From NCBI RefSeq assembly GCF_003259835.1, contig NZ_QLMI01000003.1, positions 186,001-250,000 on the forward strand: 64,000 bases of DNA, given 5' to 3'. The notes below the pieces were generated by a model. The model saw only the letters and a list, made by a program, of their open reading frames with translations, made no database searches and was not told where the DNA came from. Numbering within the stretch: position 1 is the first letter of the stretch; every line of letters starts with the position of its first letter. Below, one piece after another: positions 1 to 8,595 of this stretch. This stretch comes from Flavobacterium aquaticum. GTDB lineage: Bacteria > Bacteroidota > Bacteroidia > Flavobacteriales > Flavobacteriaceae. Both the position numbers and the translations under genes were made by a program.

Positions 1-468
1 TTTTTGAACATAGGTATAAGTAGCTTTGTAACATTTAAAACCTTGAATTTCTTTTGTTTCGGTAGTTAAATTCCAATCTATAAAACTTGCCTTTCTTTTT
101 CTTAATAACGTAGCAAATGAATAAGGTAATTGTTCAATTAATGTGTCTTTTTTTCTATTAATATAAAAAACAGCATCGCCATAAAAACGACCTGTTGTAT
201 ATCTTTTACTCAATTGATTTTCCACATCTGAAATCATGTTTTCAGACATTGTAAAAACAGCGGCCTCATTGTTGAATTGAAGTGTAAATCGAAGCAGTTG
301 TGCCATCATTTCGTGGTCTAATTCTTCTTGATACCACATTCTGTTTTCTTGTTTGAGTTCTTCTGTGGCTTGTTTTACACTAAAAAAGGATTTGTAAGTG
401 ATTATCCCATTTTGTTGGCTAAAAGAACTAATAAAAATTAAAAAGAAAGCTATAGGATAGTATTTCAT
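1..468 (-). CDS. GLPGLI family protein, N-terminal part (cut by window edge)
   Basis: The gene reads leftward from an ATG at 468 and is still open at base 1, so only the first 156 residues are seen. The N-terminus MKYYPIAFFLIFISSFSQQ is a signal peptide, so the protein is exported. It continues with a region rich in N, K and Y ending in GFKCYKATYTYVQK, which resembles the conserved core of the Bacteroidota GLPGLI family (named for a motif that would lie further left). The family has no established function. The call rests on recognising the family layout; the diagnostic motif is outside the window. Confidence 0.7.
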   Translation of the reverse strand, partial: MKYYPIAFFLIFISSFSQQNGIITYKSFFSVKQATEELKQENRMWYQEELDHEMMAQLLRFTLQFNNEAAVFTMSENMISDVENQLSKRYTTGRFYGDAVFYINRKKDTLIEQLPYSFATLLRKRKASFIDWNLTTETKEIQGFKCYKATYTYVQK

Positions 469-589
469 GTTTAAAATCACTTGTTTTGGATATGTAACCC
501 AAAATTTAAGATTTATAAATGAAATTCAAAATGTTAATCTAATATTTAACATAATGTATATAAAAACCATACCTTTTGTTAAAACGAGA

Positions 590-1441
590 TTACTTCTTCG
601 GTTCCACTGGAACCACTTCATTTTTAGTAATCAAAAGCTCTACTCTTCGGTCTAAAGTGCTCCCTTTTTTTAAGGATTGTGTATTGCCGTAGCCTTTAAA
701 CGTCATGCGTGTTTTGCTGATGCGTTTCATCAAAAAATAATTGTACACTCTTTTGGCACGATTGACAGATAATTCGCGTTTTTTGGTGTCGCGGTCAATG
801 GCTTCTTTTTGGAAAGTTGGTGTACAACAAACGTGTCCTTGAATTTCGAAGTGAATGTTTTTGTATTTGTGTAATTCTAAGGCAATTCGGTCTAATTCTT
901 TTTTTCCTTTGTATGATAATTGGCTACTTCCTCTTTCAAACAAAACGTGGTCGAGATAAATTCTGTCGCCTACAATTCGGTCTTTTTTGATAGAACTATA
1001 AACACCAGGAATTTTTAAATCTTCAATTACAATGGGTTTGAAATTTACCACTACGTCCACTCTTCGGTTTTTAGAACGCGCTTCTGGAACATTGGTTTGC
1101 ATATCTTCATCAAGCATGATTCTGCCTTTTCCTTCAAGTGTAATGATGATTTTACTTTTAATTCCTTTTTCAATTAGTTTATCTTTAACAGTATTGGCTC
1201 TATTGGTAGACAAAGTGTAATTGTAAGCATCTTTTCCTCTATCATCACAATAGCCAAAAATTTGAATTGATTCAATGCGCGAAGTGTCTATTTTACTAAC
1301 GAAGGCTACTACAGCATTAGCTTGTTCTTCTTTTAAATTGTATTTGTCAAATTCGAAGAATATCGAGTGTACCTCTTCCTCCTCTTGAGCAAATGAAACT
1401 ACTGAAAAAAGCAAAAATAGTATAGAAAATAAACGTGTCAT
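590..1441 (-). CDS. OmpA family protein with two tandem OmpA-like domains
   Basis: This is a 283-residue exported protein with signal peptide MTRLFSILFLLFSVVSFAQ. It carries two OmpA-like peptidoglycan-binding domains, about residues 25-130 (FEFDKYNLKEEQ, then YCDDRG, then NRANTVKDKL and KNRRVDVVV) and about 165-275 (FERGSSQLSYKGK, NRAKRVYNYFL, DRRVELLI). Such domains hold the outer membrane to peptidoglycan. No beta-barrel precedes them, so it is a periplasmic two-headed form. In the second domain the usual GHTD is GHVCC, so the conserved Asp is missing. The start ATG lies one base after the stop of the upstream protease gene, so the two are probably cotranscribed. No clear terminator is visible downstream. 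Confidence 0.85.
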   Translation of the reverse strand: MTRLFSILFLLFSVVSFAQEEEEVHSIFFEFDKYNLKEEQANAVVAFVSKIDTSRIESIQIFGYCDDRGKDAYNYTLSTNRANTVKDKLIEKGIKSKIIITLEGKGRIMLDEDMQTNVPEARSKNRRVDVVVNFKPIVIEDLKIPGVYSSIKKDRIVGDRIYLDHVLFERGSSQLSYKGKKELDRIALELHKYKNIHFEIQGHVCCTPTFQKEAIDRDTKKRELSVNRAKRVYNYFLMKRISKTRMTFKGYGNTQSLKKGSTLDRRVELLITKNEVVPVEPKK

Positions 1442-1442
1442 C

Positions 1443-3077
1443 TTATTTTTTTAATATCGATTTGTATTGCGTTTGATTGTTTAGTAAGGTGATAGCTTTT
1501 TCAATTTCAACATTTTCTTTGGTATAAAATTGATACAAACCTTCACGATATTGGTAACGCGTAATTAATTCTTCTTGAATTAGTTTCTTAATTTGGTTTT
1601 TGTTTTTATCTAATTCTAATTCTTGATTTCTTTCTATGGCCAACTCTAATTGTTTGTATTCCGCAGCAATTTGTGCATCCATTTTCTCTTTTTTAGCCGT
1701 TTCTAAAACATTTTTCAGTGCTTTATTAGTCTCGGTGTCTAAAGTGATTTTCTCTTGTTTTAAAAACGCTTTAAACGCGGTGTAATCCGCATCAGAAATT
1801 GATGGAATTCCTGTTAGAGATGGGTTTTTATAATACCATTGCGTTGCAAAGTTGAAAATAGCATCACTTTTAACAACAGCATCAGTAATAGTTGCCGTTT
1901 TGGTTTCTTCGATTTCTATATCTGGTAAAACACCACCACCATCATAAACTGTTCTTCCTGCTTTGGTTTTGAAAGCAGTAAATTCGGTCTGATTTTTCTT
2001 GATTGCTTTACCGTTTTCGTCTTTTTTCGAATAATCTAAAGCTTGAATACATCTTCCCGAAGGTGTGTAATATCTTGAAATCGTAACTTTTACTTGTGTT
2101 CCATAAGACAAATCTAAAGGACGTTGCACCAATCCTTTTCCAAAACTTCTTGTTCCTAAAATTACCCCTCTATCCAAATCTTGAATCGCACCCGCCACAA
2201 TTTCAGAAGCTGAAGCACTTTTTCCATCTACAATAACCGCAATCGGAATTTCTAAATCGATAGGTTCATTTTTAGTGCGATATTCCAAATTGTGTTTTGG
2301 ATTTTTGGATTTTGTGGTTACAATCAATTCGTTTTTAGGAACAAAAAGATTGCAAATGTTAACCGCTTCATGCAATAATCCACCTGGATTTCCTCTTAAA
2401 TCTAAAATGATTTTGGTAGCGCCTTGTTTTTTAAGTTCTAACAATGCTGCTTTGGTTTCAAAGCTCGCTTTTTCAGTAAATTTGGTTAAAACGATATATC
2501 CTGTGTTGTCTTTTAAAAGTGAGAAAAAAGGAACTGCTTTTATTTCAACATCGTCTAAAATAATCGTTGCATTTTGCGTTTTTCCTTGACGAATATATTG
2601 AATTTCAACTTTCGTATTTTTAGCACCACGAAACAATTGCGAAGCATCTTCTTTGTATTCTTTTAAGTTGATATCTCCAATTTGAATTACCTCGTCACCC
2701 GCTTTCAATCCAGCTTTATCGGCTGGAAAGCCTTTGTAAATTTCTTTTAGAAAAACTTTTCCTTCTTTGCGTTGCACCATAGCGCCAATGCCAGTATATT
2801 CACCCGTATTGTTGATTTTGAATTTTAAAACGTCTTGTTCGTTAAAGAAAACGGTGTACGGATCTAATTCTTTCAACATGTTTTTTATGGCGTTATCCAT
2901 CATTTCACCTGGATTGGTTTCATCCACGTAATTTTGGTTAACGGTTTTGAAAAGTCCCGTGAAGATTTCGATTTGCTTGGCAATTTCAAAAAAATCGTTC
3001 TTAAAACTAACGCCCACAAATAAGAAACCCGCTGCCAGAACCGGAATGATTATTTTTCCTCTGAAATATTTTTTCAT
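1443..3077 (-). CDS. S41 family C-terminal processing peptidase
   Basis: The 544-residue protein has an N-terminal membrane anchor or signal (about residues 9-25), a PDZ domain (about 85-160, GEYTGIGAMV and AGLKAGDEVIQIG) and an S41 Ser/Lys protease domain. The catalytic Ser lies in the SASASE motif at about 287-291 and the Lys in SFGKG at about 314; LDLRGNPGG is also typical. Tail-specific proteases trim or degrade periplasmic proteins from their C-termini. A long charged helical C-terminal region (about 430-544) is usual for Bacteroidota members. It follows rnpA on the same strand and precedes the double-OmpA gene by one base, so an operon is likely. Confidence 0.93.
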   Translation of the reverse strand: MKKYFRGKIIIPVLAAGFLFVGVSFKNDFFEIAKQIEIFTGLFKTVNQNYVDETNPGEMMDNAIKNMLKELDPYTVFFNEQDVLKFKINNTGEYTGIGAMVQRKEGKVFLKEIYKGFPADKAGLKAGDEVIQIGDINLKEYKEDASQLFRGAKNTKVEIQYIRQGKTQNATIILDDVEIKAVPFFSLLKDNTGYIVLTKFTEKASFETKAALLELKKQGATKIILDLRGNPGGLLHEAVNICNLFVPKNELIVTTKSKNPKHNLEYRTKNEPIDLEIPIAVIVDGKSASASEIVAGAIQDLDRGVILGTRSFGKGLVQRPLDLSYGTQVKVTISRYYTPSGRCIQALDYSKKDENGKAIKKNQTEFTAFKTKAGRTVYDGGGVLPDIEIEETKTATITDAVVKSDAIFNFATQWYYKNPSLTGIPSISDADYTAFKAFLKQEKITLDTETNKALKNVLETAKKEKMDAQIAAEYKQLELAIERNQELELDKNKNQIKKLIQEELITRYQYREGLYQFYTKENVEIEKAITLLNNQTQYKSILKK

Positions 3078-3148
3078 GTTGAAGTATTGAATTATACCAG
3101 TTTACGAAAGTAAAGAATCTTGAGCAAAAATTAAACCAAAAGTGCAAT

Positions 3149-3520
3149 TTACTTCTGCCTTTCGTTGAATTTTTGAAAAAGTTGAATGGTTTTCTCTTCA
3201 ATTTCTTGATAGGAAAGTCGCTCTTTCGATTGATAGAAAAACATGAAAGCATGTGGTTTTTCTAAATGATCAATTAAAAGATGCTTGTTTAAACGATAGG
3301 TTTCGCGCAAAACACGCTTGAAATAATTACGGTCGACCGCCTTTTTGAAATATTTTTTAGATACCGAAACACCAATTTTAATAAGCTCCGCATTAGGTTC
3401 TGTATTTTCTACATAAACCAAACGCAACGGATATTTTGAAACTGATTTCCCTTCCGAAAACAACAAGTCAATCGTAGTTTTGCTTTTTAATTTTTCGTGT
3501 TTGGGATAAGTGAATTTCAT
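3149..3520 (-). CDS. rnpA: Ribonuclease P protein component
   Basis: The 123-residue basic protein is the protein subunit of RNase P, which assists the catalytic RNA in removing tRNA 5' leaders. The signature is clear: IGVSVSKKYFKKAVDRN followed by YFKRVLRETYR, matching the conserved RNxxKRxxRE helix that contacts RNA. Length is normal for the family. It lacks its usual neighbour rpmH; here it lies 24 bases after a membrane protein gene and 71 bases before the S41 protease, all on the minus strand. Confidence 0.95.
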   Translation of the reverse strand: MKFTYPKHEKLKSKTTIDLLFSEGKSVSKYPLRLVYVENTEPNAELIKIGVSVSKKYFKKAVDRNYFKRVLRETYRLNKHLLIDHLEKPHAFMFFYQSKERLSYQEIEEKTIQLFQKFNERQK

Positions 3521-3544
3521 GAAGCAAAGTTAGAAAACTTTAAA

Positions 3545-4234
3545 TTAAGATGTGTATTTAAGTTTTAATTCTTCTTGAAGTAGCACAAATTTGTAAAAAG
3601 TAAAGTTGGAAATTCCGAACAAAATGATGGTTAACATTCGTAAAATTTCATCTGGAAAGTAATATTTGTTAATTAAAAACACGCCAATTTGAATCACAAA
3701 TAAAATCGCGCTAATGAACAACCAATACAATCGTTTCTTGTCTTGAAAAAGGAAATTGAAAGTCGCCATTCCACCAATGAATGATGTTAAAAATCCGTTT
3801 AAAACCCAGGGATAAAAATCGATTTTCACTTCTTTTTCTAACAAAAGCAAAACATATAAATAGATAAAAAAGTAAGGAATTGAAGCTAAAACAATCGCTA
3901 ACCAGTTCTTATTTTCAATGCTTTTATAAACGATGATGAAAATTAATATACGATAAGCAAGTGAAATGATTGCTCCTATACAATTAAAAAAGGGTGTGTT
4001 TTCCCTAAAGAATAAATAGGCAAAAAAGAACAAAATTAAAGCGCTAAAATAGAGCGTACTTTTGATTTTAGAAGCAAGAAAATACATTAAAATAAGAAGC
4101 GGAATTCGAATACTACCTAATAGAAATTCAAGAAATGGAAATGATTTCAAATTTAAAAACGAAAACACAACAACAACCAAAATGTATAGTATTGTTAATT
4201 GCGATACGGTTCTATTTTTATCTAAAATTTCCAC
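3545..4234 (-). CDS. Predicted multi-pass inner membrane protein, function unknown
   Basis: The 229-residue protein is almost entirely hydrophobic, with about seven or eight predicted membrane helices (for example TILYILVVVVFSFL near the start and IGGMATFNFLF near residue 155). The layout is reminiscent of YhhN/lysoplasmalogenase-like proteins, but I see no decisive motif and make no functional claim. The start is a GTG at 4234: the frame upstream reaches a stop about 20 bases earlier without an ATG. It is upstream of rnpA on the same strand and downstream of the EF-G-like gene, from which a strong terminator separates it. Confidence 0.65.
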   Translation of the reverse strand: MEILDKNRTVSQLTILYILVVVVFSFLNLKSFPFLEFLLGSIRIPLLILMYFLASKIKSTLYFSALILFFFAYLFFRENTPFFNCIGAIISLAYRILIFIIVYKSIENKNWLAIVLASIPYFFIYLYVLLLLEKEVKIDFYPWVLNGFLTSFIGGMATFNFLFQDKKRLYWLFISAILFVIQIGVFLINKYYFPDEILRMLTIILFGISNFTFYKFVLLQEELKLKYTS

Positions 4235-4318
4235 TTTTATTTTTATGCTAATTTACTAATAATCAACAGTATATTATTTGTTTTGTTGTTTTATTTTTAA
4301 GCAGACAAAAGTATGTAT

Positions 4319-4351
4319 AAAAAAAGCTTCCTCAATTTGAAGAAGCTTTTC
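4319..4351 (-). terminator. Rho-independent terminator after the EF-G-like gene
   Basis: A 9-bp stem (AAAAGCTTC at 4323-4331 with GAAGCTTTT at 4343-4351) with an 11-nt loop is followed on the minus strand by eight U residues. It begins about 20 bases after the stop of the EF-G-like gene at 4371. Confidence 0.85.
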
Positions 4352-4370
4352 TAAATGCAAAATCTATTCA

Positions 4371-6491
4371 TTATTCAGATAAAACCGCATTGCTTATAAC
4401 TAAACTTTCCTGAACATGAGGAGGAACCAGTTGATAAGAACTAAATTCCAATTTGAATTTTGCTTTTCCTTGCGTTAATGAACGAAGTGTAGAACCATAA
4501 TCTTTGAGTTCGGCTAGTGGCACTTCGGAAATAATTTTTTGATAATGACCATCGGTATCCATTCCTTGAATGATGGCTCTTCGGGTTTGTAAATCGCCCA
4601 TAACGTCGCCGGTGTAAGCATCTTCACAAAGTACCTCAAGTTGATAATAAGGCTCTAAAAGCTGAGGTTTTGCTTCATTAAAGGCTTCTTTAAATGCATG
4701 AGAAGCGGCCAATTGGAACGAAATATCATTACTATCTACCGCATGCATTTTACCATCGTAAATACAAACGCGAATGTTTTGACAATTAGAACCCGTTAAC
4801 GGACCCTCAGTCATGGACTGCATGATGCCTTTTTTGATAGCTGTAGCATATCGATTGTCGATTGCACCTCCTACAATACACCAATAGAATGCGAATTTTC
4901 CACCCCAAGGTAATTCTTCAATTTCTTTGTTGCGAACGTTCACGCCTTGTGGTTCTGGCATATCATCGTAATAAGGCTCAATGGTTAAATGAACTTCTCC
5001 AAATTGTCCAGCGCCACCACTTTGTTTTTTATGACGGTATTCGGCTTTAGCGGCTTTAGTTATGGTTTCGCGATACGGCACTTTTGGCTCTTCAAAGATG
5101 ATTTCGATATTATTTTCACTTTCGATGCGATGTTTGATTAAATCTAAATGCAATTGCCCTTGACCATAAACAATGGTTTGTTTTAATTCCGAAGATTGCT
5201 CTACTTTGAAAGTCAAATCTTCTTCTTCAATTTGGTGTAAGGCTTTGATCATTTTTTCCATATCGGCTAGATTAGCAGTTGCAACTGCTTTTCTGATGCG
5301 ACTTTCTGGAAACTGCATTTTTCTTACTTTTCTTTCTACACCTTTAGCATTTAATGTGTTGTTAGAATGTCCGTATTTCAATCGAACGGTAACTCCTAAA
5401 TCGCCAGCAGTTAATTTATCAACGGCAGTTCTTTGTTTTCCTTCTGCTACGAATAATTGCGTTAAGCGTTCGGTTTCTCCGTTATCAGCATTTACCAATT
5501 CATCACCAGCATTCAATTCACCCGAAAGGACTTTGAAGTAGGAAACCATTCCCACTTGTGGTTCTGAAAGTGTTTTGTAAATAAAAATAGTAGTTTTGTC
5601 TGAAGCATCGCATTTTAATTCGCCTCCATTTTCTAATTTTTTCGCTGGTCTATCGGCTGGAGATGGTGTAATATCATCAATGAATCCCATAATTCTACCG
5701 CTTCCCATATCTTTTAATCCCGAAGCACAAAAAACAGGAAATATTTGTTGATGTGCCAATGCTATTGTTAATCCTTTTGCTAATTCTTCTTCATCTAAAT
5801 TGCCTTTTTCGAAGTATTTTTCCATTAAACCTTCTTCATTTTCGGCAGCCGCTTCTACTAAGGAGTTATGAAGCGTATTTGCTTTTTCTAATTCGGATTC
5901 AGGAATTGACATTTTTTCTGGTTTTCCGCCATTTTTTGGGAAAACATACATCGTCATGCGAAGTACATCGATAATACTATTGAATTTTTCACCAGAATTG
6001 TATGGATATTGAATTGGAATTACTTTGTTCCCAAAGCGATTCACCGCTTGCTCTAAAGTAGTTTCAAAATCTGCTTTTGGTTGATCCATTTGATTGATAA
6101 CAAAAAAAGCAGGCGTTTGATAGTCTTGAACGTATTCCCAAACTATTTCAGTCCCAACTTCTACGCCAGAAGCCGCATTTAGAAGAATTACAGCGGTATC
6201 GGCTACTTTAAGAGAAGAAACTACTTCGCCAATAAAATCGTCGAAACCTGGAGTGTCTATGATGTTGATTTTGTTGTTGTGCCATTTAACGTGCATTAAG
6301 TGGCTGTATAAGGTGTTTTCTCTTTCGTGTTCTAAATCGGTAAAATCCGAAATGGTATTGTGATTTTCAATCGAACCACGGCGTGGAATTACGCCACTTT
6401 CAAATAACATGGTCTCGATAAAAGTGGTCTTTCCTGATCCTGAATGCCCAAGAAATACCACGTTTCTAATGTCTTTAGTTGCAATGCTCAT
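4371..6491 (-). CDS. Elongation factor G-like translational GTPase paralogue
   Basis: The 706-residue protein has the full EF-G length and domain order, with a G domain at residues 1-270 followed by EF-G domains II-V (GAGQFGEVHL and PEPQGVNVRNK in the C-terminal half). The G1 loop is GHSGSGKT (15-22) and G3 is DTPG (79-82). Two elements are unlike canonical EF-G: the switch I segment reads HERENTLYS where EF-G has a conserved RGITI, and G4 is NQMD (133-136) rather than NKMD. These mark it as the second, divergent EF-G of Bacteroidota, not the main fusA product. It is a single gene followed by a terminator. Whether it hydrolyses GTP efficiently cannot be read from sequence. Confidence 0.88.
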   Translation of the reverse strand: MSIATKDIRNVVFLGHSGSGKTTFIETMLFESGVIPRRGSIENHNTISDFTDLEHERENTLYSHLMHVKWHNNKINIIDTPGFDDFIGEVVSSLKVADTAVILLNAASGVEVGTEIVWEYVQDYQTPAFFVINQMDQPKADFETTLEQAVNRFGNKVIPIQYPYNSGEKFNSIIDVLRMTMYVFPKNGGKPEKMSIPESELEKANTLHNSLVEAAAENEEGLMEKYFEKGNLDEEELAKGLTIALAHQQIFPVFCASGLKDMGSGRIMGFIDDITPSPADRPAKKLENGGELKCDASDKTTIFIYKTLSEPQVGMVSYFKVLSGELNAGDELVNADNGETERLTQLFVAEGKQRTAVDKLTAGDLGVTVRLKYGHSNNTLNAKGVERKVRKMQFPESRIRKAVATANLADMEKMIKALHQIEEEDLTFKVEQSSELKQTIVYGQGQLHLDLIKHRIESENNIEIIFEEPKVPYRETITKAAKAEYRHKKQSGGAGQFGEVHLTIEPYYDDMPEPQGVNVRNKEIEELPWGGKFAFYWCIVGGAIDNRYATAIKKGIMQSMTEGPLTGSNCQNIRVCIYDGKMHAVDSNDISFQLAASHAFKEAFNEAKPQLLEPYYQLEVLCEDAYTGDVMGDLQTRRAIIQGMDTDGHYQKIISEVPLAELKDYGSTLRSLTQGKAKFKLEFSSYQLVPPHVQESLVISNAVLSE

Positions 6492-6609
6492 GACTTTATG
6501 TTTTTAAATGAATAACTAATTTTAATTTGCATTTTTAGCACATTAAAATTACGAAAGACAATACACGTAAATCATGACAATTATCATCTCACTTGTTGAA
6601 AATCAACAT

Positions 6610-6636
6610 AAAAAAAGCGACCCTAAAGTCGCTTTT
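6610..6636 (-). terminator. Terminator after the M1 peptidase gene
   Basis: The 9-bp stem AAAAGCGAC (6613-6621) / GTCGCTTTT (6628-6636) has a 6-nt loop and is followed on the minus strand by a U tract. It lies just after the stop at 6642. Confidence 0.85.
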
Positions 6637-6641
6637 CAATT

Positions 6642-8519
6642 TTATTTTTTTGTAAAGATGTTATCTTCTTTATTCACATCTGCCATCATATTTTCTGGGT
6701 CAATGGTAATCGATTTGATTTTGTCTTTAGGTTTTGCAATTTCAAATGTGAAAGTAGGGTAAGCCCAATCCCAACCTTTTAACACATTCCCTTTGATTCC
6801 TGCATAAGGATTTGGTTTTTCCCAACGCATTAACGTATTTGGAATGTAGAAGAATTCTTTAGTTCCATCGGTATATTCTACCATAACATCTAATGGCATT
6901 GGCATTCTCCCTTTTCTTTCAAAAACCACTTTTGTATTAGCAGCATTAGCTTCCGAAACTTCTTTGATGCTATAATCAATGGTGTTTGTAGTAAGTGTCC
7001 AATCTAACAAATACCAATCTAAATTTGCACCTGAAACCTTCTCTGCCACACGTTTGATATCGTTAGGTGTTGGATGCGTAAATTTATACTCGTTGTAAAA
7101 ACGTTTTATAGTTTTGTTGAGGTTTTCTTGTCCAATTAAATAACCCAATTGTACTAAAAACACTTCTCCTTTACTGTAAGCCGAAATACCATACGCCATA
7201 TTCAAATCATAACGATCAGCATGTGTAGAAAGCGGTTGCTCTTTTCCAGATTTTGCTAAATAAATGTAATTATTGTAAGCGTCTTCAAATGGATTTTCTG
7301 GTTTTTTTGGAGGCAACACTTTATTCATCGCTAAGTTAGAAATGTATGACGTAAAACCTTCATCCATCCATTCGTGTTTGGTTTCGTTCGTTGCTAATAC
7401 AAATTGGAACCAAGAATGTGCCATTTCGTGAGCAGTTACACCAACTAAACTTCCAAATGCTCTATTTCCTGTAATTAAAGTACACATGCCATATTCCATT
7501 CCGCCATCGCCACCCTGAATTACAGAGTATTGTTTGTATGGATATTGTCCAACATTTTCATTAAAGTAAGCTAATAATTCAGCTGTTTTAGGTTGCATTT
7601 TTTTCCAATTTTCTAAATTCTCTTTCTTGTTTTTGTACAAGAAATGTAATTCCACATTATTTGGACCTAAAATCATGTCGTGAATGAACTCATTATCAGC
7701 TCCCCAAGCAAAATCATGTACGTTTGGTGCATAAAAATGCCAAGTCAAGGTTTTGGTTTTCTTTGGATAAACAACTTGTACACCAGCATCTTGATAACCA
7801 TGACCGATTTCGTTTTTGTTTTGTAAATATCCTGTTCCACCGATTGTGTAAGCTTTATCAATTGTAATTTTCACATCAAAATTTCCCCAAACACCATGAA
7901 ATTCTCTTGCGATATAAGGATTAGCATGCCAACCTTCGAAATCATATTCACATAATTTTGGATACCATTGTGTCATCGATAACGCAACGCCTTCTTCTGA
8001 CAATCTTCCAGAACGACGAATTTGTAAAGGTACTTGACCGTCAAAATCTAAGGAAAGGGTTGTTTTTTGCTTTGGTAAAATAGGTTTTGCTAAAGTAACT
8101 TCTAAAATAGTTCCTACTACTTTTGTGATTGCTACAACGCCATCTTGTTTGAAATTAGCGATGTTTAAATAGCCAATTTCATTTGGTTTCAACGTGCTAA
8201 TTCTGCTTTCTTTTACGTCTTTACCTTCTTTTTTGAAGGTTTTCACCATTCGTTTATCTGGGTCAGAAATCGCCTGTAAACGCGCATCCATTTCGCTTCC
8301 TGGTTGAAAGGCGTTGTTATACAAATGATAGAAAACTTTGTGTAAGGTGTCAGGTGAATTATTCGTGTAGACAATTTCCTGTTTTCCTTTATATTGGAAT
8401 TTTTTCACATCCATATTCACCTCCATTTTATAGTCAACGTGTTGTTGCCAATAACCCGGATTTGGATTGTTTTGTGCAAAGCTAGCACATGAAATAAGTA
8501 AAAAAAGTAATTTTTTCAT
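6642..8519 (-). CDS. M1 family zinc metallopeptidase (aminopeptidase N-like)
   Basis: The 625-residue exported protein has signal peptide MKKLLFLLISCASFAQ and a gluzincin active site: HEMAH at about 364-368 with the third zinc ligand in NETKHEWMDEGFTSY. The substrate-binding GxMEN loop appears as GGMEYG, a common variant. M1 enzymes remove N-terminal residues from peptides; in this group they act in the periplasm or at the surface. I use the ATG at 8519; an upstream TTG at 8525 would only add two residues before the same signal peptide. It stands alone between two terminators. Confidence 0.92.
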   Translation of the reverse strand: MKKLLFLLISCASFAQNNPNPGYWQQHVDYKMEVNMDVKKFQYKGKQEIVYTNNSPDTLHKVFYHLYNNAFQPGSEMDARLQAISDPDKRMVKTFKKEGKDVKESRISTLKPNEIGYLNIANFKQDGVVAITKVVGTILEVTLAKPILPKQKTTLSLDFDGQVPLQIRRSGRLSEEGVALSMTQWYPKLCEYDFEGWHANPYIAREFHGVWGNFDVKITIDKAYTIGGTGYLQNKNEIGHGYQDAGVQVVYPKKTKTLTWHFYAPNVHDFAWGADNEFIHDMILGPNNVELHFLYKNKKENLENWKKMQPKTAELLAYFNENVGQYPYKQYSVIQGGDGGMEYGMCTLITGNRAFGSLVGVTAHEMAHSWFQFVLATNETKHEWMDEGFTSYISNLAMNKVLPPKKPENPFEDAYNNYIYLAKSGKEQPLSTHADRYDLNMAYGISAYSKGEVFLVQLGYLIGQENLNKTIKRFYNEYKFTHPTPNDIKRVAEKVSGANLDWYLLDWTLTTNTIDYSIKEVSEANAANTKVVFERKGRMPMPLDVMVEYTDGTKEFFYIPNTLMRWEKPNPYAGIKGNVLKGWDWAYPTFTFEIAKPKDKIKSITIDPENMMADVNKEDNIFTKK

Positions 8520-8535
8520 AATCAATTTTTAAAAG

Positions 8536-8571
8536 AAAAACCTACAAGAATTTAACAACCTGTAGGTTTTT
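8536..8571 (-). terminator. Terminator after the S8 peptidase gene
   Basis: An 11-bp stem AAAAACCTACA (8536-8546) / TGTAGGTTTTT (8561-8571) encloses a 14-nt loop and leads into a T-rich tract on the minus strand, 25 bases after the stop at 8596. Confidence 0.85.
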
Positions 8572-8595
8572 GGTTTTACTAAAGTAATGATACTT

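Noticed and set aside
467..655. 62-codon plus-strand frame at the left edge
   Set aside because: It spans the spacer and the end of the OmpA gene on the opposite strand, with no coding features.
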